Source of the DNA: Candidatus Omnitrophica bacterium UBA5776
GTDB taxonomy: Bacteria; Omnitrophota; Gorgyraeia; Gygaellales; Profunditerraquicolaceae
NCBI GenBank assembly: GCA_002418595.1
Contig: DIEK01000078.1
Span: 1-7,795 of the forward strand
Direction of reading: 5' to 3'
DNA length: 7,795 bases
Position 1 is the stretch's first letter. Each line of letters starts with the position of its first letter. Shown one piece after another: positions 1-7,795 of the stretch. The position numbers were made by a program, and so were the translations under genes. Below the pieces are notes generated by a model, which had not been told where the DNA came from, did no database searches, and worked only from the letters and a program-made list of their open reading frames with translations.

Positions 1-31
1 TTATCGCGACATGCGCAGGTATCTTGTCCAT
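1..31 (-). CDS. uppS: Start of a probable isoprenyl (undecaprenyl) diphosphate synthase, truncated by window edge
   Basis: An ATG at 31 opens a frame reading MDKIPAHVAI before the window ends. Cis-prenyltransferases of the UppS family usually begin with a short leader, then IPxHVAIIMDGNGRWA, so all ten visible residues fit and the next codon starts with A as expected for I or M. The enzyme would condense isopentenyl diphosphate units onto farnesyl diphosphate to make the C55 lipid carrier for peptidoglycan and other envelope glycans, in the cytosol or at the membrane face. A GGGGA stretch lies about seven bases before the ATG and can serve as ribosome binding site. The start is only 17 bases after the stop of the GH57 gene, so cotranscription is likely. 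The catalytic Asp motif lies outside the window, so the name rests on ten residues. Confidence 0.55.
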   Translation of the reverse strand, partial: MDKIPAHVAI

Positions 32-48
32 ATCGGTTCCCCGCCGGT

Positions 49-1623
49 TCAGGCATGTACCCGGTAATCTATTTCCGGGAAGATATTATCCGCCTGCTCG
101 ATCTCGACAAGCCACTGCTCGTCTATATTATTGGATTTGATCTCCTCGTATAGACGTCCAAAACGCAGCAGATGTTCCTTGGTGCGTTTCACGGCGTACG
201 GGACGTGCGTTCCCGTCCCCATTATGAACGCCCAATCGGAGCTCTGCGCCAGCAGCAGCTCGCGCAAGGCTTGATTGAGGGCGCGGCGCTTTATACCGTG
301 GGAATCGGGATGCCGGGAAGAAAGCTCGGTCATCTGGTCTGAGGCGGCGTGCAGATGGCGGTATATCCAGTCGTTACAGCCCTGCACCCACATCTCGCTG
401 TAACCTTTCCATCCCCAGCTCGACATGGAAGGAGTGACTACCTGGTTGCGCGGGTTCTCGTTGAGATACTCGGAGGGGGTTATCATGCGTATGGTTTTCT
501 GATCGTGATACACTTTACGCATCAGGAAATCCAGCCACATCGGCCCCTCGTACCACCAGTGCCCGTAAAGCTCCGCGTCGTAGGGCGACACTATCAGGGG
601 TTTCTTGTGCATGATCCCGTGCAGGTATTCGGCCTGCTGCTGGCGGTTGAACATGAAATTCCCCGCGTGCTCCGCGGCCTTTTCCCGCGCCATATCCGGT
701 TCATAAGGCCGCTTATCGGAACCGCCGGTGATACGGTAATACTTTATGCCGGTGTTGATCCTTATGCCGTCGGGATGTATGTAATCCTTTATATAATCGT
801 AATCGAGGTCGAACCCGATGTCACGGTAAAATTCCCGGTAATAATAATCCCCCGGATATCCTTCTATTGACGACCAGACCTGCTTGGACGACTCCAGGTC
901 CCTTCCGAAACAGGCCACGCCGGACTTACAATAAACCGGCGCGAACACCCCGTACTTGGGACGCGGCGTCCCGTGCAGCACTCCGTGCGCGTCGGTGAAG
1001 AAATAACGCAACCCGGCCTCGCGCAGTATCTCGTCGTCGTTCGGGTTATAACCGCACTCGGGCAGCCAGATGCCGCGCGGTTTGCAGCCGAACGCCTTCT
1101 CGTAACTGGCGACAGCCACTTTTACCTGGGCTTTCACCGACTGCTTGACCACGTCCATCATCGGGAAGAACCCGTGGGTGGCCCCGCAGGTTATGATCTC
1201 GAGTTTTCCGGCGTTCTGGAAATTGCGGAAGGCGTTGACCAGGTCGCGGTGATAATACTCGAAAGTGTCCCGGGCCCGGCAAAAGGTATTCAGATACATT
1301 ATAGCCAATTTCTGGAACTGCGGCTCCCAGCGGGTCCTTTCCACCTCCTTGTGCGAGAGTTCTATAAGGCCGCTGATATGCTTTATATACCTGTCCTGCA
1401 AAAGCCTGTCCTGCAGCATCGCCGTAAGTGTCGGCGTAAGGGACATGGTCAGGCGGAAATCCACCTTGTCCCGCAGCAGTCCGTCCATCATCCAGATCAG
1501 GGGGACGTAAGTCTCGGTGATGGCCTCGTAAAGCCAATCCTCTTCCAGAAAATCCTCGTGCTCCGGGTGCCTTACGAACGGCAGATGACTGTGCAGTACC
1601 AGACACAAATACCCCTTGCTCAT
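49..1623 (-). CDS. GH57 1,4-alpha-glucan (glycogen) branching enzyme, DUF1957 type
   Basis: This 524-residue protein has the full length of bacterial and archaeal GH57 branching enzymes, which cut an alpha-1,4-glucan and rejoin the piece by an alpha-1,6 bond during glycogen synthesis in the cytosol. The N-terminus (GYLCLVLHSHLPFVRHPE) is the first GH57 conserved region. GIWLPECGY carries the expected nucleophile, Glu189. SPYDAELYGHWWYEGP carries the expected acid/base, Asp349. Between them lies the loop with GYPGDYYYREFYRDIG (residues 255-270), which is typical of the branching subgroup rather than of GH57 amylases. The C-terminal helical DUF1957 region includes WGWKGYSEMW and ends in DNIFPEIDYRV, a usual end for this family. 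The start is supported by a G-rich SD (AAAAGGGGGGG, 3 bases before ATG). It follows the DUF4912 gene by 163 bases and precedes the uppS-like start by 17. Branching activity rather than another GH57 activity is inferred from the family. Confidence 0.93.
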   Translation of the reverse strand: MSKGYLCLVLHSHLPFVRHPEHEDFLEEDWLYEAITETYVPLIWMMDGLLRDKVDFRLTMSLTPTLTAMLQDRLLQDRYIKHISGLIELSHKEVERTRWEPQFQKLAIMYLNTFCRARDTFEYYHRDLVNAFRNFQNAGKLEIITCGATHGFFPMMDVVKQSVKAQVKVAVASYEKAFGCKPRGIWLPECGYNPNDDEILREAGLRYFFTDAHGVLHGTPRPKYGVFAPVYCKSGVACFGRDLESSKQVWSSIEGYPGDYYYREFYRDIGFDLDYDYIKDYIHPDGIRINTGIKYYRITGGSDKRPYEPDMAREKAAEHAGNFMFNRQQQAEYLHGIMHKKPLIVSPYDAELYGHWWYEGPMWLDFLMRKVYHDQKTIRMITPSEYLNENPRNQVVTPSMSSWGWKGYSEMWVQGCNDWIYRHLHAASDQMTELSSRHPDSHGIKRRALNQALRELLLAQSSDWAFIMGTGTHVPYAVKRTKEHLLRFGRLYEEIKSNNIDEQWLVEIEQADNIFPEIDYRVHA

Positions 1624-1674
1624 TTACCCCCCCTTTTACGCTCAAAGTTAAATCCGGGTTAAGATTTTCCAGCG

Positions 1675-1711
1675 GTCCATGCGGATGGACTGCCTCTCCG
1701 GGAAGTCCCGG
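1675..1711 (-). other. Two tandem short hairpins in the DUF4912-GH57 gap
   Basis: The 163-base gap between DUF4912 and the GH57 gene contains two perfect short inverted repeats next to each other. GTCCAT/ATGGAC (1675-1680 and 1685-1690) has a 4-base loop. CCGGG/CCCGG (1698-1702 and 1707-1711) also has a 4-base loop. Neither is followed on the minus strand by a U-tract, so they do not look like intrinsic terminators. They could stabilise or process a shared mRNA, or be chance. I found no convincing -35/-10 pair in the gap, which favours readthrough from the DUF4912 gene. Other small palindromes here (AAGCGCTT at 1741-1748, ATGCAT at 1734-1739) are not clearly meaningful. Confidence 0.3.
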
Positions 1712-1786
1712 CCGCATCTAAAACGGAGAAATAATGCATAAAGCGCTTCGTGCCCTGCGGAAGGAATACCTGCTTCGGGCTGCGGT

Positions 1787-2848
1787 TTACTTGGTCTCCC
1801 GTGATACTACCGGCGTGATGGTTCTCTCCTCCTCACCGTCTGCGGAGACCCCGCGGACAGGAAGCACCTGCGTGCCGTCCGGAAGAGAAAAACGCAGGGA
1901 AAAAGTACCGTCCGGCCTCAACTTTACCGGCACTCCCTGCACGGTGACCTTGGCGTCCGGTTCGGTAGCCCCGTAAAGTATCAATTCGGTATTGACCACC
2001 ATCCAGAATTTCCTTTTCTTCCCTCTCTGCGGCACCTTGACCGGGCTGCCGGAAGAGGAAAGCCCCGGGGAAGAAAGGATCCCCGAAAAGAGTTCCCGTC
2101 TGATCCGTTCCTGCCAGGTCTTGCCGACCGGAGAACTCTGCCCGAAACCGAAACCCATACCGTAAAGCCTGGCGAAGAGTTCCTCCGGTACCATCCATTC
2201 CTCATCGGTTATCCAGGAGGGGCCGTCGAGCGGGGTGCTGATCACGTTGGAGCGCAGGATGGTGATGAACTCTCCGTTGGGAAGTCTCAAGCCGAGATCG
2301 ACGCACCAGGAACGGCCGGCTTCCTGGACGTGAATATACCAGTTCAGCGCGTCGGGGCCTACCTCTATGTCGAAATATTTATGGGCGTTATGACTGTTGA
2401 ACACTATGTTGCTGACGTCGTAAATCCTCAGCACTTTCTTGGCCTTGTAGAAATCGTCGCCCAGGCGGCCGCGCAAAGTGTCGTAAGTGGCGGGCGTGAC
2501 CTCCCAATAGGAGAAGATCCAGTAGGGATCCCTGGGATGGATCACCAGCCTGTCCCTGCCGTAGGTCGCGGGCAGTTCGGTGGGCATGGAACGCGCGGCG
2601 GAACGCACCGCTTCAGGGGTGGAAAATTTCATCCTGCCGACAGCCGTTTCGCTGACTCCCAAAAATTCTTTTTCGGGCGCCGGTTCCGGCTGTTTAAGCG
2701 CCGCTCTTTTCGCAGTCCTGTCCGCCGTCTTCTTGTGAATGTTCTTCTTGGCCGCGGAAGAAGAAACGGCGCGCTTGGCCGGAACGCTTTTCCGGCTTCC
2801 GGAAATCATCTTTTTTACCCCGCTCTTGATCTTACGCAGAATAGCCAT
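1787..2848 (-). CDS. DUF4912 domain protein with basic N-terminal tail
   Basis: This 353-residue protein has three visible parts. Residues 1-52 are a Lys/Arg/Ser/Ala-rich tail resembling a histone-H1-like or otherwise disordered basic segment, followed by a PEPAPEKE linker. Residues about 90-240 are the DUF4912 core: RDRLVIHPRDPYWIFSYWEV, then RIYDVSNIVF, then YFDIEVGPDALNWYIHV, SWCVDLGLRLPNGEF and WMVPEELFARLYGMGFG. Residues about 280-345 look like a small beta-sandwich (VNTELILYGATEPDAKVTVQ, then LRPDGTFSLRFSLPDG), as in Ig-like folds. No signal peptide or membrane helix is seen, so it is probably cytosolic. The function of DUF4912 is not established. From memory its genes often sit beside GH57/DUF1957 branching enzymes, as here, so a role with alpha-glucan synthesis or granules is inferred. 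The ATG has a strong SD (GGGAGGG, about 4-5 bases away). That SD sits directly behind a terminator-like hairpin. Confidence 0.88.
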   Translation of the reverse strand: MAILRKIKSGVKKMISGSRKSVPAKRAVSSSAAKKNIHKKTADRTAKRAALKQPEPAPEKEFLGVSETAVGRMKFSTPEAVRSAARSMPTELPATYGRDRLVIHPRDPYWIFSYWEVTPATYDTLRGRLGDDFYKAKKVLRIYDVSNIVFNSHNAHKYFDIEVGPDALNWYIHVQEAGRSWCVDLGLRLPNGEFITILRSNVISTPLDGPSWITDEEWMVPEELFARLYGMGFGFGQSSPVGKTWQERIRRELFSGILSSPGLSSSGSPVKVPQRGKKRKFWMVVNTELILYGATEPDAKVTVQGVPVKLRPDGTFSLRFSLPDGTQVLPVRGVSADGEEERTITPVVSRETK

Positions 2849-2852
2849 AAAA

Positions 2853-2862
2853 CCCTCCCTTC
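2853..2862 (-). promoter_or_regulatory. Shine-Dalgarno site of the DUF4912 gene, joined to upstream hairpin
   Basis: The minus strand reads GAAGGGAGGG here, ending four bases before the ATG at 2848. This is a strong SD and fixes the start. It begins at the very next base after the U-tract of the terminator-like hairpin. AAGGG inside it (2861-2857) is complementary to CCCUU (2874-2870) in the 3' arm and tail of that hairpin, so the SD could pair upstream with an 8-base loop between. Confidence 0.75.
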
Positions 2863-2891
2863 AAACAAAAAGGGGATTGAATAATCCCCTT
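2863..2891 (-). terminator. Rho-independent terminator or attenuator between the coiled-coil gene and DUF4912
   Basis: Read on the minus strand, AAGGGGATT (2891-2883), a 4-base loop (ATTC) and AATCCCCTT (2878-2870) form a perfect 9-bp stem. It is followed by U5-G-U3 (2871-2863). This is a textbook intrinsic terminator, placed 41 bases after the stop of the coiled-coil gene, so it probably ends the ompA-like/coiled-coil transcript. No clear promoter lies between it and the DUF4912 SD (they touch), and only weak -10-like sequence lies before it. DUF4912 expression must therefore come from readthrough or from a start site at or upstream of the hairpin, which would make it an attenuator or leader element. 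Confidence 0.8.
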
Positions 2892-2932
2892 ATCGATAAT
2901 CGTACTGCGGTTTTATTTCCATCTCGCACGCG

Positions 2933-3313
2933 CTATTTACGGGTCTTGTTCCCGGCCGCGGAGTCTTTGAGTTCGTTCTCAAGCCTTTCTTTAAGCCTGG
3001 CGACCTTCTGCATTTCCTCTTTAAGATTCTGGTTGACGAGCTTTTCCTGCAGCAGTTCGTTCTTCAGCGACCTGGAGAGCTCTTTCTCTTCATCAAGGGC
3101 CTTTTTGAGCCTGTCCGCCTCCACCATACAGGCCGTCTTTTCCCTCTTGACTTTAAGAAGTTCTTCTTCCTTGTCAAGGCGCAGGCGCATCTCGCCGTTG
3201 TATTCCGCCCCTTTCTTGAACGCGCTGGAGCAGGAACCGATCATGCCGATCAGGCATATCAACGACAACACCGCCAGTATGAAAATTATCCGGGTTTTCA
3301 GGCTTTCTTCCAT
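2933..3313 (-). CDS. Small membrane-anchored or lipidated coiled-coil protein
   Basis: I do not recognise a named family. From the ATG at 3313 the protein has 126 residues. A short N-terminal segment (MEESLKTR) leads into one hydrophobic helix (IIFILAVLSLICLIGMIG) ending in IGSC. That is an acceptable, though not ideal, lipobox, so the protein could be a lipoprotein or stay anchored by the helix. The rest, about residues 40-118, is highly charged and heptad-like (EEELLKVKREK, then LKKALDEEKELSRSLKNE), a long coiled coil facing the periplasm, with a basic end. It follows the OmpA-like lipoprotein gene, which also has a coiled coil after its lipobox, so a joint envelope role is plausible. A TTG at 3334 in the same frame would add seven residues, but it lies inside a hairpin and has no SD. 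The ATG also has only a weak one (CGGG). Confidence 0.75.
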   Translation of the reverse strand: MEESLKTRIIFILAVLSLICLIGMIGSCSSAFKKGAEYNGEMRLRLDKEEELLKVKREKTACMVEADRLKKALDEEKELSRSLKNELLQEKLVNQNLKEEMQKVARLKERLENELKDSAAGNKTRK

Positions 3314-3319
3314 GTTAGA

Positions 3320-3346
3320 AACCCGGTTCCGCAAAGAACGCGGGTT
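3320..3346 (-). promoter_or_regulatory. Hairpin directly upstream of the coiled-coil gene start
   Basis: AACCCG (3320-3325) pairs with CGGGTT (3341-3346) and GTTC (3326-3329) with GAAC (3336-3339), leaving one bulged base (3340) and a 6-base loop. On the minus strand this 10-bp stem ends six bases before the ATG at 3313 and buries the only G-rich stretch (CGGG) that could act as SD. The hexamer TCTAAC occurs on both sides (3349-3344 and 3319-3314). No U-tract follows, so it is not a simple terminator. A role in translation control or mRNA stability is inferred. Confidence 0.45.
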
Positions 3347-3379
3347 AGAGAATACTACGCTCGTGGTTTATTCTTGCTC

Positions 3380-3462
3380 GGTAATTTACCCGTGCGGCAA
3401 ACTGCCGCGGCTTAAGACAGGATTTCCCCCGGGGCTCTTGAAATGTAAACGGCGTCAGAGCC
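3380..3462 (-). other. Gap after the ompA-like gene with several inverted repeats
   Basis: The 149-base gap between the ompA-like stop and the coiled-coil ATG holds no gene. Directly after the stop, GGCTC/GAGCC (3433-3437 and 3458-3462) extends by TGA/TCA past one bulged base, giving an 8-bp hairpin with a loop of about 13 bases. Next comes the palindrome CCCCGGGG (3427-3434). Then GCGGCA/TGCCGC (3394-3399 and 3403-3408) forms a perfect 6-bp stem with a 3-base loop. Then comes GGTAATTTACC (3380-3390), an 11-base palindrome of operator-like shape. None is followed by a U-tract on the minus strand. The first may protect or end part of the ompA-like mRNA. No convincing sigma-70 promoter was found here. 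Confidence 0.35.
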
Positions 3463-4131
3463 TTACTTCAGGTTTTCAGCCGTCTCTTCGGCGGCCTCTT
3501 GGGCCGGTTCGGGAGTTCCGGCGGCGTCATCGGCGACTTTACTCATCTTGGGCAGGATGACTATTTCCACCCTTCTATTTTGTTGTCTCCCGTTTTTGCT
3601 GTCGTTGGACGCGACCGGGCGGTATTCGCCGTAGCCTATGGCCGATAAACGTTCCGGAGAAACACCTTTTTCGTCGATAAGATAATGCAGCACGCTAAGC
3701 GCGCGCGCGGAGGAAAGTTCCCAGTTGGACTTCCACCCCGAGACCTTTATGGGAATGTTGTCGGTGTGCCCCTCTATTCCCACGTTGAGATCAGGCACGT
3801 TCTCCTGCAGGACGCGGGCCACTTTGTCGAGGCTCGCCGAGGCCTCCGGTCTGATCGTTGCTTTGCCGGAGTCGAAGAGGACATCGGCGACGAAAGTTAT
3901 GACCAGCCCCTTGCCCATCCTCTCCAGCCTGACCTGTTTATCCTGTATCTCCTGGCTGAGCCTGTCTTCCAACAGTTTCTTCGCCTGTCCCAGTTCGTCA
4001 ACCTGCTGCGCCAGCTGTTCTATCTTTTGCGCGTCGGAACGCCTGCCTTTTTGAAAAATAAAAGTGCACCCGGAAAACAAAGATACCGTCAACAATGCCG
4101 CGACTGCCGCAGATAAATATTTGGAAAACAT
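3463..4131 (-). CDS. OmpA/MotB C-terminal domain lipoprotein (Pal-like)
   Basis: From the ATG at 4131 the protein has 222 residues. Residues 1-21 are a signal peptide (MFSKYLSAAV and following hydrophobic stretch) ending in LFSGC, a lipobox with Cys22 as the likely lipidated residue. Residues 32-72 form a coiled coil (QKIEQLAQQVDELGQ). Residues 77-193 are the OmpA-like domain: VLFDSGKATIRPEA, IEGHTDNIPI, SNWELSSARA and GRQQNRRVEIVIL. Asp124 in HTDN and Arg143 in SSARA are at the positions that hold the diaminopimelate group of peptidoglycan in this family. The tail is acidic and Ala/Glu-rich. The protein most likely links the outer membrane to the cell wall. The start is fixed by a consensus SD (AGGAGG, 6 bases away) and a promoter just upstream. 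A longer reading from a TTG at 4188 would run through that promoter. Whether it is Pal itself is unclear, as no tol genes are nearby. Confidence 0.92.
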   Translation of the reverse strand: MFSKYLSAAVAALLTVSLFSGCTFIFQKGRRSDAQKIEQLAQQVDELGQAKKLLEDRLSQEIQDKQVRLERMGKGLVITFVADVLFDSGKATIRPEASASLDKVARVLQENVPDLNVGIEGHTDNIPIKVSGWKSNWELSSARALSVLHYLIDEKGVSPERLSAIGYGEYRPVASNDSKNGRQQNRRVEIVILPKMSKVADDAAGTPEPAQEAAEETAENLK

Positions 4132-4137
4132 TTTTCC

Positions 4138-4143
4138 CCTCCT
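4138..4143 (-). promoter_or_regulatory. Consensus Shine-Dalgarno site of the ompA-like gene
   Basis: AGGAGG (within AAGGAGGGG, 4144-4136) lies six bases before the ATG at 4131. It decides this start against the upstream in-frame TTG at 4188 and gives the mature signal peptide a proper N-terminus. Confidence 0.88.
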
Positions 4144-4159
4144 TTTAGGAATGGATTTC

Positions 4160-4188
4160 AATATAACATAACCTCTTGTGCCAGTCAA
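4160..4188 (-). promoter_or_regulatory. Near-consensus sigma-70 promoter for the ompA-like gene
   Basis: On the minus strand TTGACT (4188-4183) and TATATT (4165-4160) each match five of six consensus bases and are exactly 17 bases apart. Transcription would start near 4153, giving a leader of about 22 bases that contains the consensus SD. The -35 box begins 13 bases after the purA stop, with no terminator between, so the envelope genes have their own strong promoter but may also receive purA readthrough. Confidence 0.85.
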
Positions 4189-4201
4189 GCTTTTTAAACC
4201 G

Positions 4202-6744
<2,543 letters not shown>

Positions 6745-6768
6745 TCCATTTCTCCTATACCCCTGTCA

Positions 6769-7795
6769 TCACCGCCGCGGGCCCTGCCCAAGCAGTTTCT
6801 TCAGGTCTTCTTTAGGGAATACTCCGCGCACGCCGAATATCTCGGTATTGTTAACGAGAAAAGTCGGTCCGGCCATAACTCCCAGTTCATTGTTCAGCCC
6901 TATGTTCTCTCTCAACAAATCTTCTCCCTCGCGGCATTTGGCGCAGGCCTTTATCTTCGCTGCGTCAGTTCCGGCCGGCAGACAATCCTCCCACCATGAA
7001 CTGTTTATGTCACGAGAGCGGCAGGAGACGTAATCCCAGAACGAACCGGGAGCGTATTTCTTCGCGCAGACGGCCCTCAAGTATTCCTGGATCTCCGCAA
7101 TGCCCCGCTGCGCCTCCAGTTTGCCTCCGTTATCGGTAGCCAAAAAATGCAATTCCGGCTTTATCTCCCGCAAACTCTCTATCACCGCGGAGGATTTCGG
7201 CTCGAACAATCCCATAAAAACGTCCAGCCTGCCGGCTGCGTGCGGCCTGTCCAGAAAGAAAGCGATGCCGCCGACCGCCGGAGAAAGCACGTAATATCCC
7301 CCCTTAAACTCCAGTTTGTCTTTTATCCCCGTGAAAGCCGCCTCTTTTTCCACCTCCGGGCCGAAGAGATAAACCGGCAGGGTGATAAGCCCCAGCTTTT
7401 TGACGAGAGCCGCGGCCTTCGCGCCGGGGTAATAAATATAGGAAACGTCCAGGCCGCCGAACTGCCCTTTCAGATAAGCGATCTTTGCGTCCGTGTCGCA
7501 GCCGAGGCAGTCCTTCAGAGTCAGCACAGTAAGGGGGACTTTCGGCTGTTTACGGAAAGAGCACGAGGCGGATTTCTCTCCCGGGTTCAAGCAGGCGCCG
7601 GTCACGTCATTCTTCCTGCAGTTGAAGTCCGCGAAGCACGCCGGCAATTCGGACAACGCCTGTTTGTCCCCGGATATCTCGGAGGACAACCTGATGCTTT
7701 CCGTGCGCTTGCCTGTCAGGACACCTTTTTCGAACGCTAATTCCGCTTTCACGAGGTGCCTGCCCTGCCAGGAAGGTTGAAGAAAAAGCGCCCCC
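6769..7795 (-). CDS. Cysteine-rich protein with two thioredoxin-like domains (3' part; 5' end outside window)
   Basis: The frame is open to the window edge, and the 14 codons before the GTG at 7752 read like continuing beta-strand protein (GALFLQPSWQGRHL). The GTG has no SD, so the true start lies outside. Numbering from that GTG: residues 1-30 resemble the end of an Ig-like domain. Residues 39-64 hold four cysteines (39, 45, 54, 64) in a small disulfide-type motif. Residues 73-165 are a thioredoxin-like domain with DCLGCD (Cys82, Cys85) and a cis-Pro candidate at ITLPVYL. Residues 176-322 resemble a DsbA-like domain (LDVF start, AGPTFLV cis-Pro region, five further cysteines at 229, 244, 257, 270 and 273). 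Where that domain normally has a CPxx-type active site, this one has MGLFEPKSS, with no cysteine. It is probably exported or membrane-anchored, but the signal is not in view. Two TGA codons end it in tandem. No precise function is assigned. Confidence 0.8.
   Translation of the reverse strand, partial: GALFLQPSWQGRHLVKAELAFEKGVLTGKRTESIRLSSEISGDKQALSELPACFADFNCRKNDVTGACLNPGEKSASCSFRKQPKVPLTVLTLKDCLGCDTDAKIAYLKGQFGGLDVSYIYYPGAKAAALVKKLGLITLPVYLFGPEVEKEAAFTGIKDKLEFKGGYYVLSPAVGGIAFFLDRPHAAGRLDVFMGLFEPKSSAVIESLREIKPELHFLATDNGGKLEAQRGIAEIQEYLRAVCAKKYAPGSFWDYVSCRSRDINSSWWEDCLPAGTDAAKIKACAKCREGEDLLRENIGLNNELGVMAGPTFLVNNTEIFGVRGVFPKEDLKKLLGQGPRR

Noticed and set aside
973..1662. Plus-strand open frame of 229 codons
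   Set aside because: It lies wholly antisense to the clearly conserved GH57 gene and has no recognisable motif or good SD.
1046..1717. Second minus-strand frame overlapping the GH57 N-terminus
   Set aside because: Out of frame with strong GH57 motifs, Gly/Arg/Pro-rich, typical of a shifted frame in GC-rich coding DNA.
1752..1780. Possible terminator GCCC...GGGC after DUF4912
   Set aside because: Pairing is broken by unequal internal loops and there is no U-tract on the minus strand.
3332..3334. TTG start for the coiled-coil protein
   Set aside because: It lies in the loop side of a hairpin, has no SD, and only adds seven residues before a plausible ATG.
2739..3560. Plus-strand open frame of 273 codons
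   Set aside because: It is antisense to the start of DUF4912 and to the coiled-coil gene. Its Ser/Leu/Phe-rich runs are the mirror of Glu/Lys/Arg codons, it crosses a terminator and hairpins, and shows no family motif.
4132..4188. TTG start 19 codons upstream for the ompA-like gene
   Set aside because: It would overlap the -35 and -10 boxes and spoil the signal peptide; the ATG at 4131 has a consensus SD.
7750..7752. GTG as start codon of the rightmost gene
   Set aside because: The frame stays open to the window edge with protein-like residues before it and no SD, so it is an internal valine codon of a partial gene.

Overview
All genes supported here lie on the minus strand, so transcription runs from high to low coordinates. 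By eye the base composition is moderately GC-rich. The genes are bacterial in style, with purine-rich Shine-Dalgarno (SD) sites and one near-consensus sigma-70 promoter. Two lipoprotein-like or membrane-anchored coiled-coil proteins point to a diderm (outer-membrane) bacterium. Four features together recall uncultivated Omnitrophota-type or deltaproteobacterial-type genomes: a GH57 branching enzyme next to a DUF4912 protein, a NifV/homocitrate-synthase-like enzyme with an IDVTNRDGVQT start, and a cysteine-rich protein with two thioredoxin folds. This placement is inference from protein style and is not proven.

Layout in order of transcription. (1) 7795-6769: 3' part of a cysteine-rich, probably exported protein with two thioredoxin-like domains; its 5' end lies outside the window. 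(2) 6744-5509: a homocitrate/isopropylmalate-synthase family enzyme. (3) 5470-4202: adenylosuccinate synthetase, purA. These three are separated by only 24 and 38 bases and look like one transcription unit. (4) A strong promoter at 4188-4160 starts a new unit just after the purA stop. It drives an OmpA/MotB-type peptidoglycan-binding lipoprotein (4131-3463), then, after a 149-base gap rich in inverted repeats, a small membrane-anchored or lipidated coiled-coil protein (3313-2933). (5) A hairpin with a U-tract (2891-2863) ends that unit but touches the SD of the next gene, DUF4912 (2848-1787). (6) The GH57 glycogen branching enzyme follows (1623-49). (7) The first ten codons of a gene that looks like isoprenyl (undecaprenyl) diphosphate synthase (uppS) start at 31 and run off the window.

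Functional reading: the right half is central metabolism (purine synthesis, a 2-oxoacid chain-elongating Claisen-type enzyme) plus an envelope redox-type protein. The middle is a cell-envelope pair. The left half is alpha-glucan storage (GH57 with its frequent partner DUF4912) leading into lipid-carrier synthesis. I saw no mobile element, CRISPR array, tRNA or rRNA. The most unusual items are the terminator-like hairpin fused to the DUF4912 SD, the hairpin directly before the coiled-coil gene start, and the apparent loss of the active-site cysteines in the second thioredoxin-like domain of the rightmost protein.
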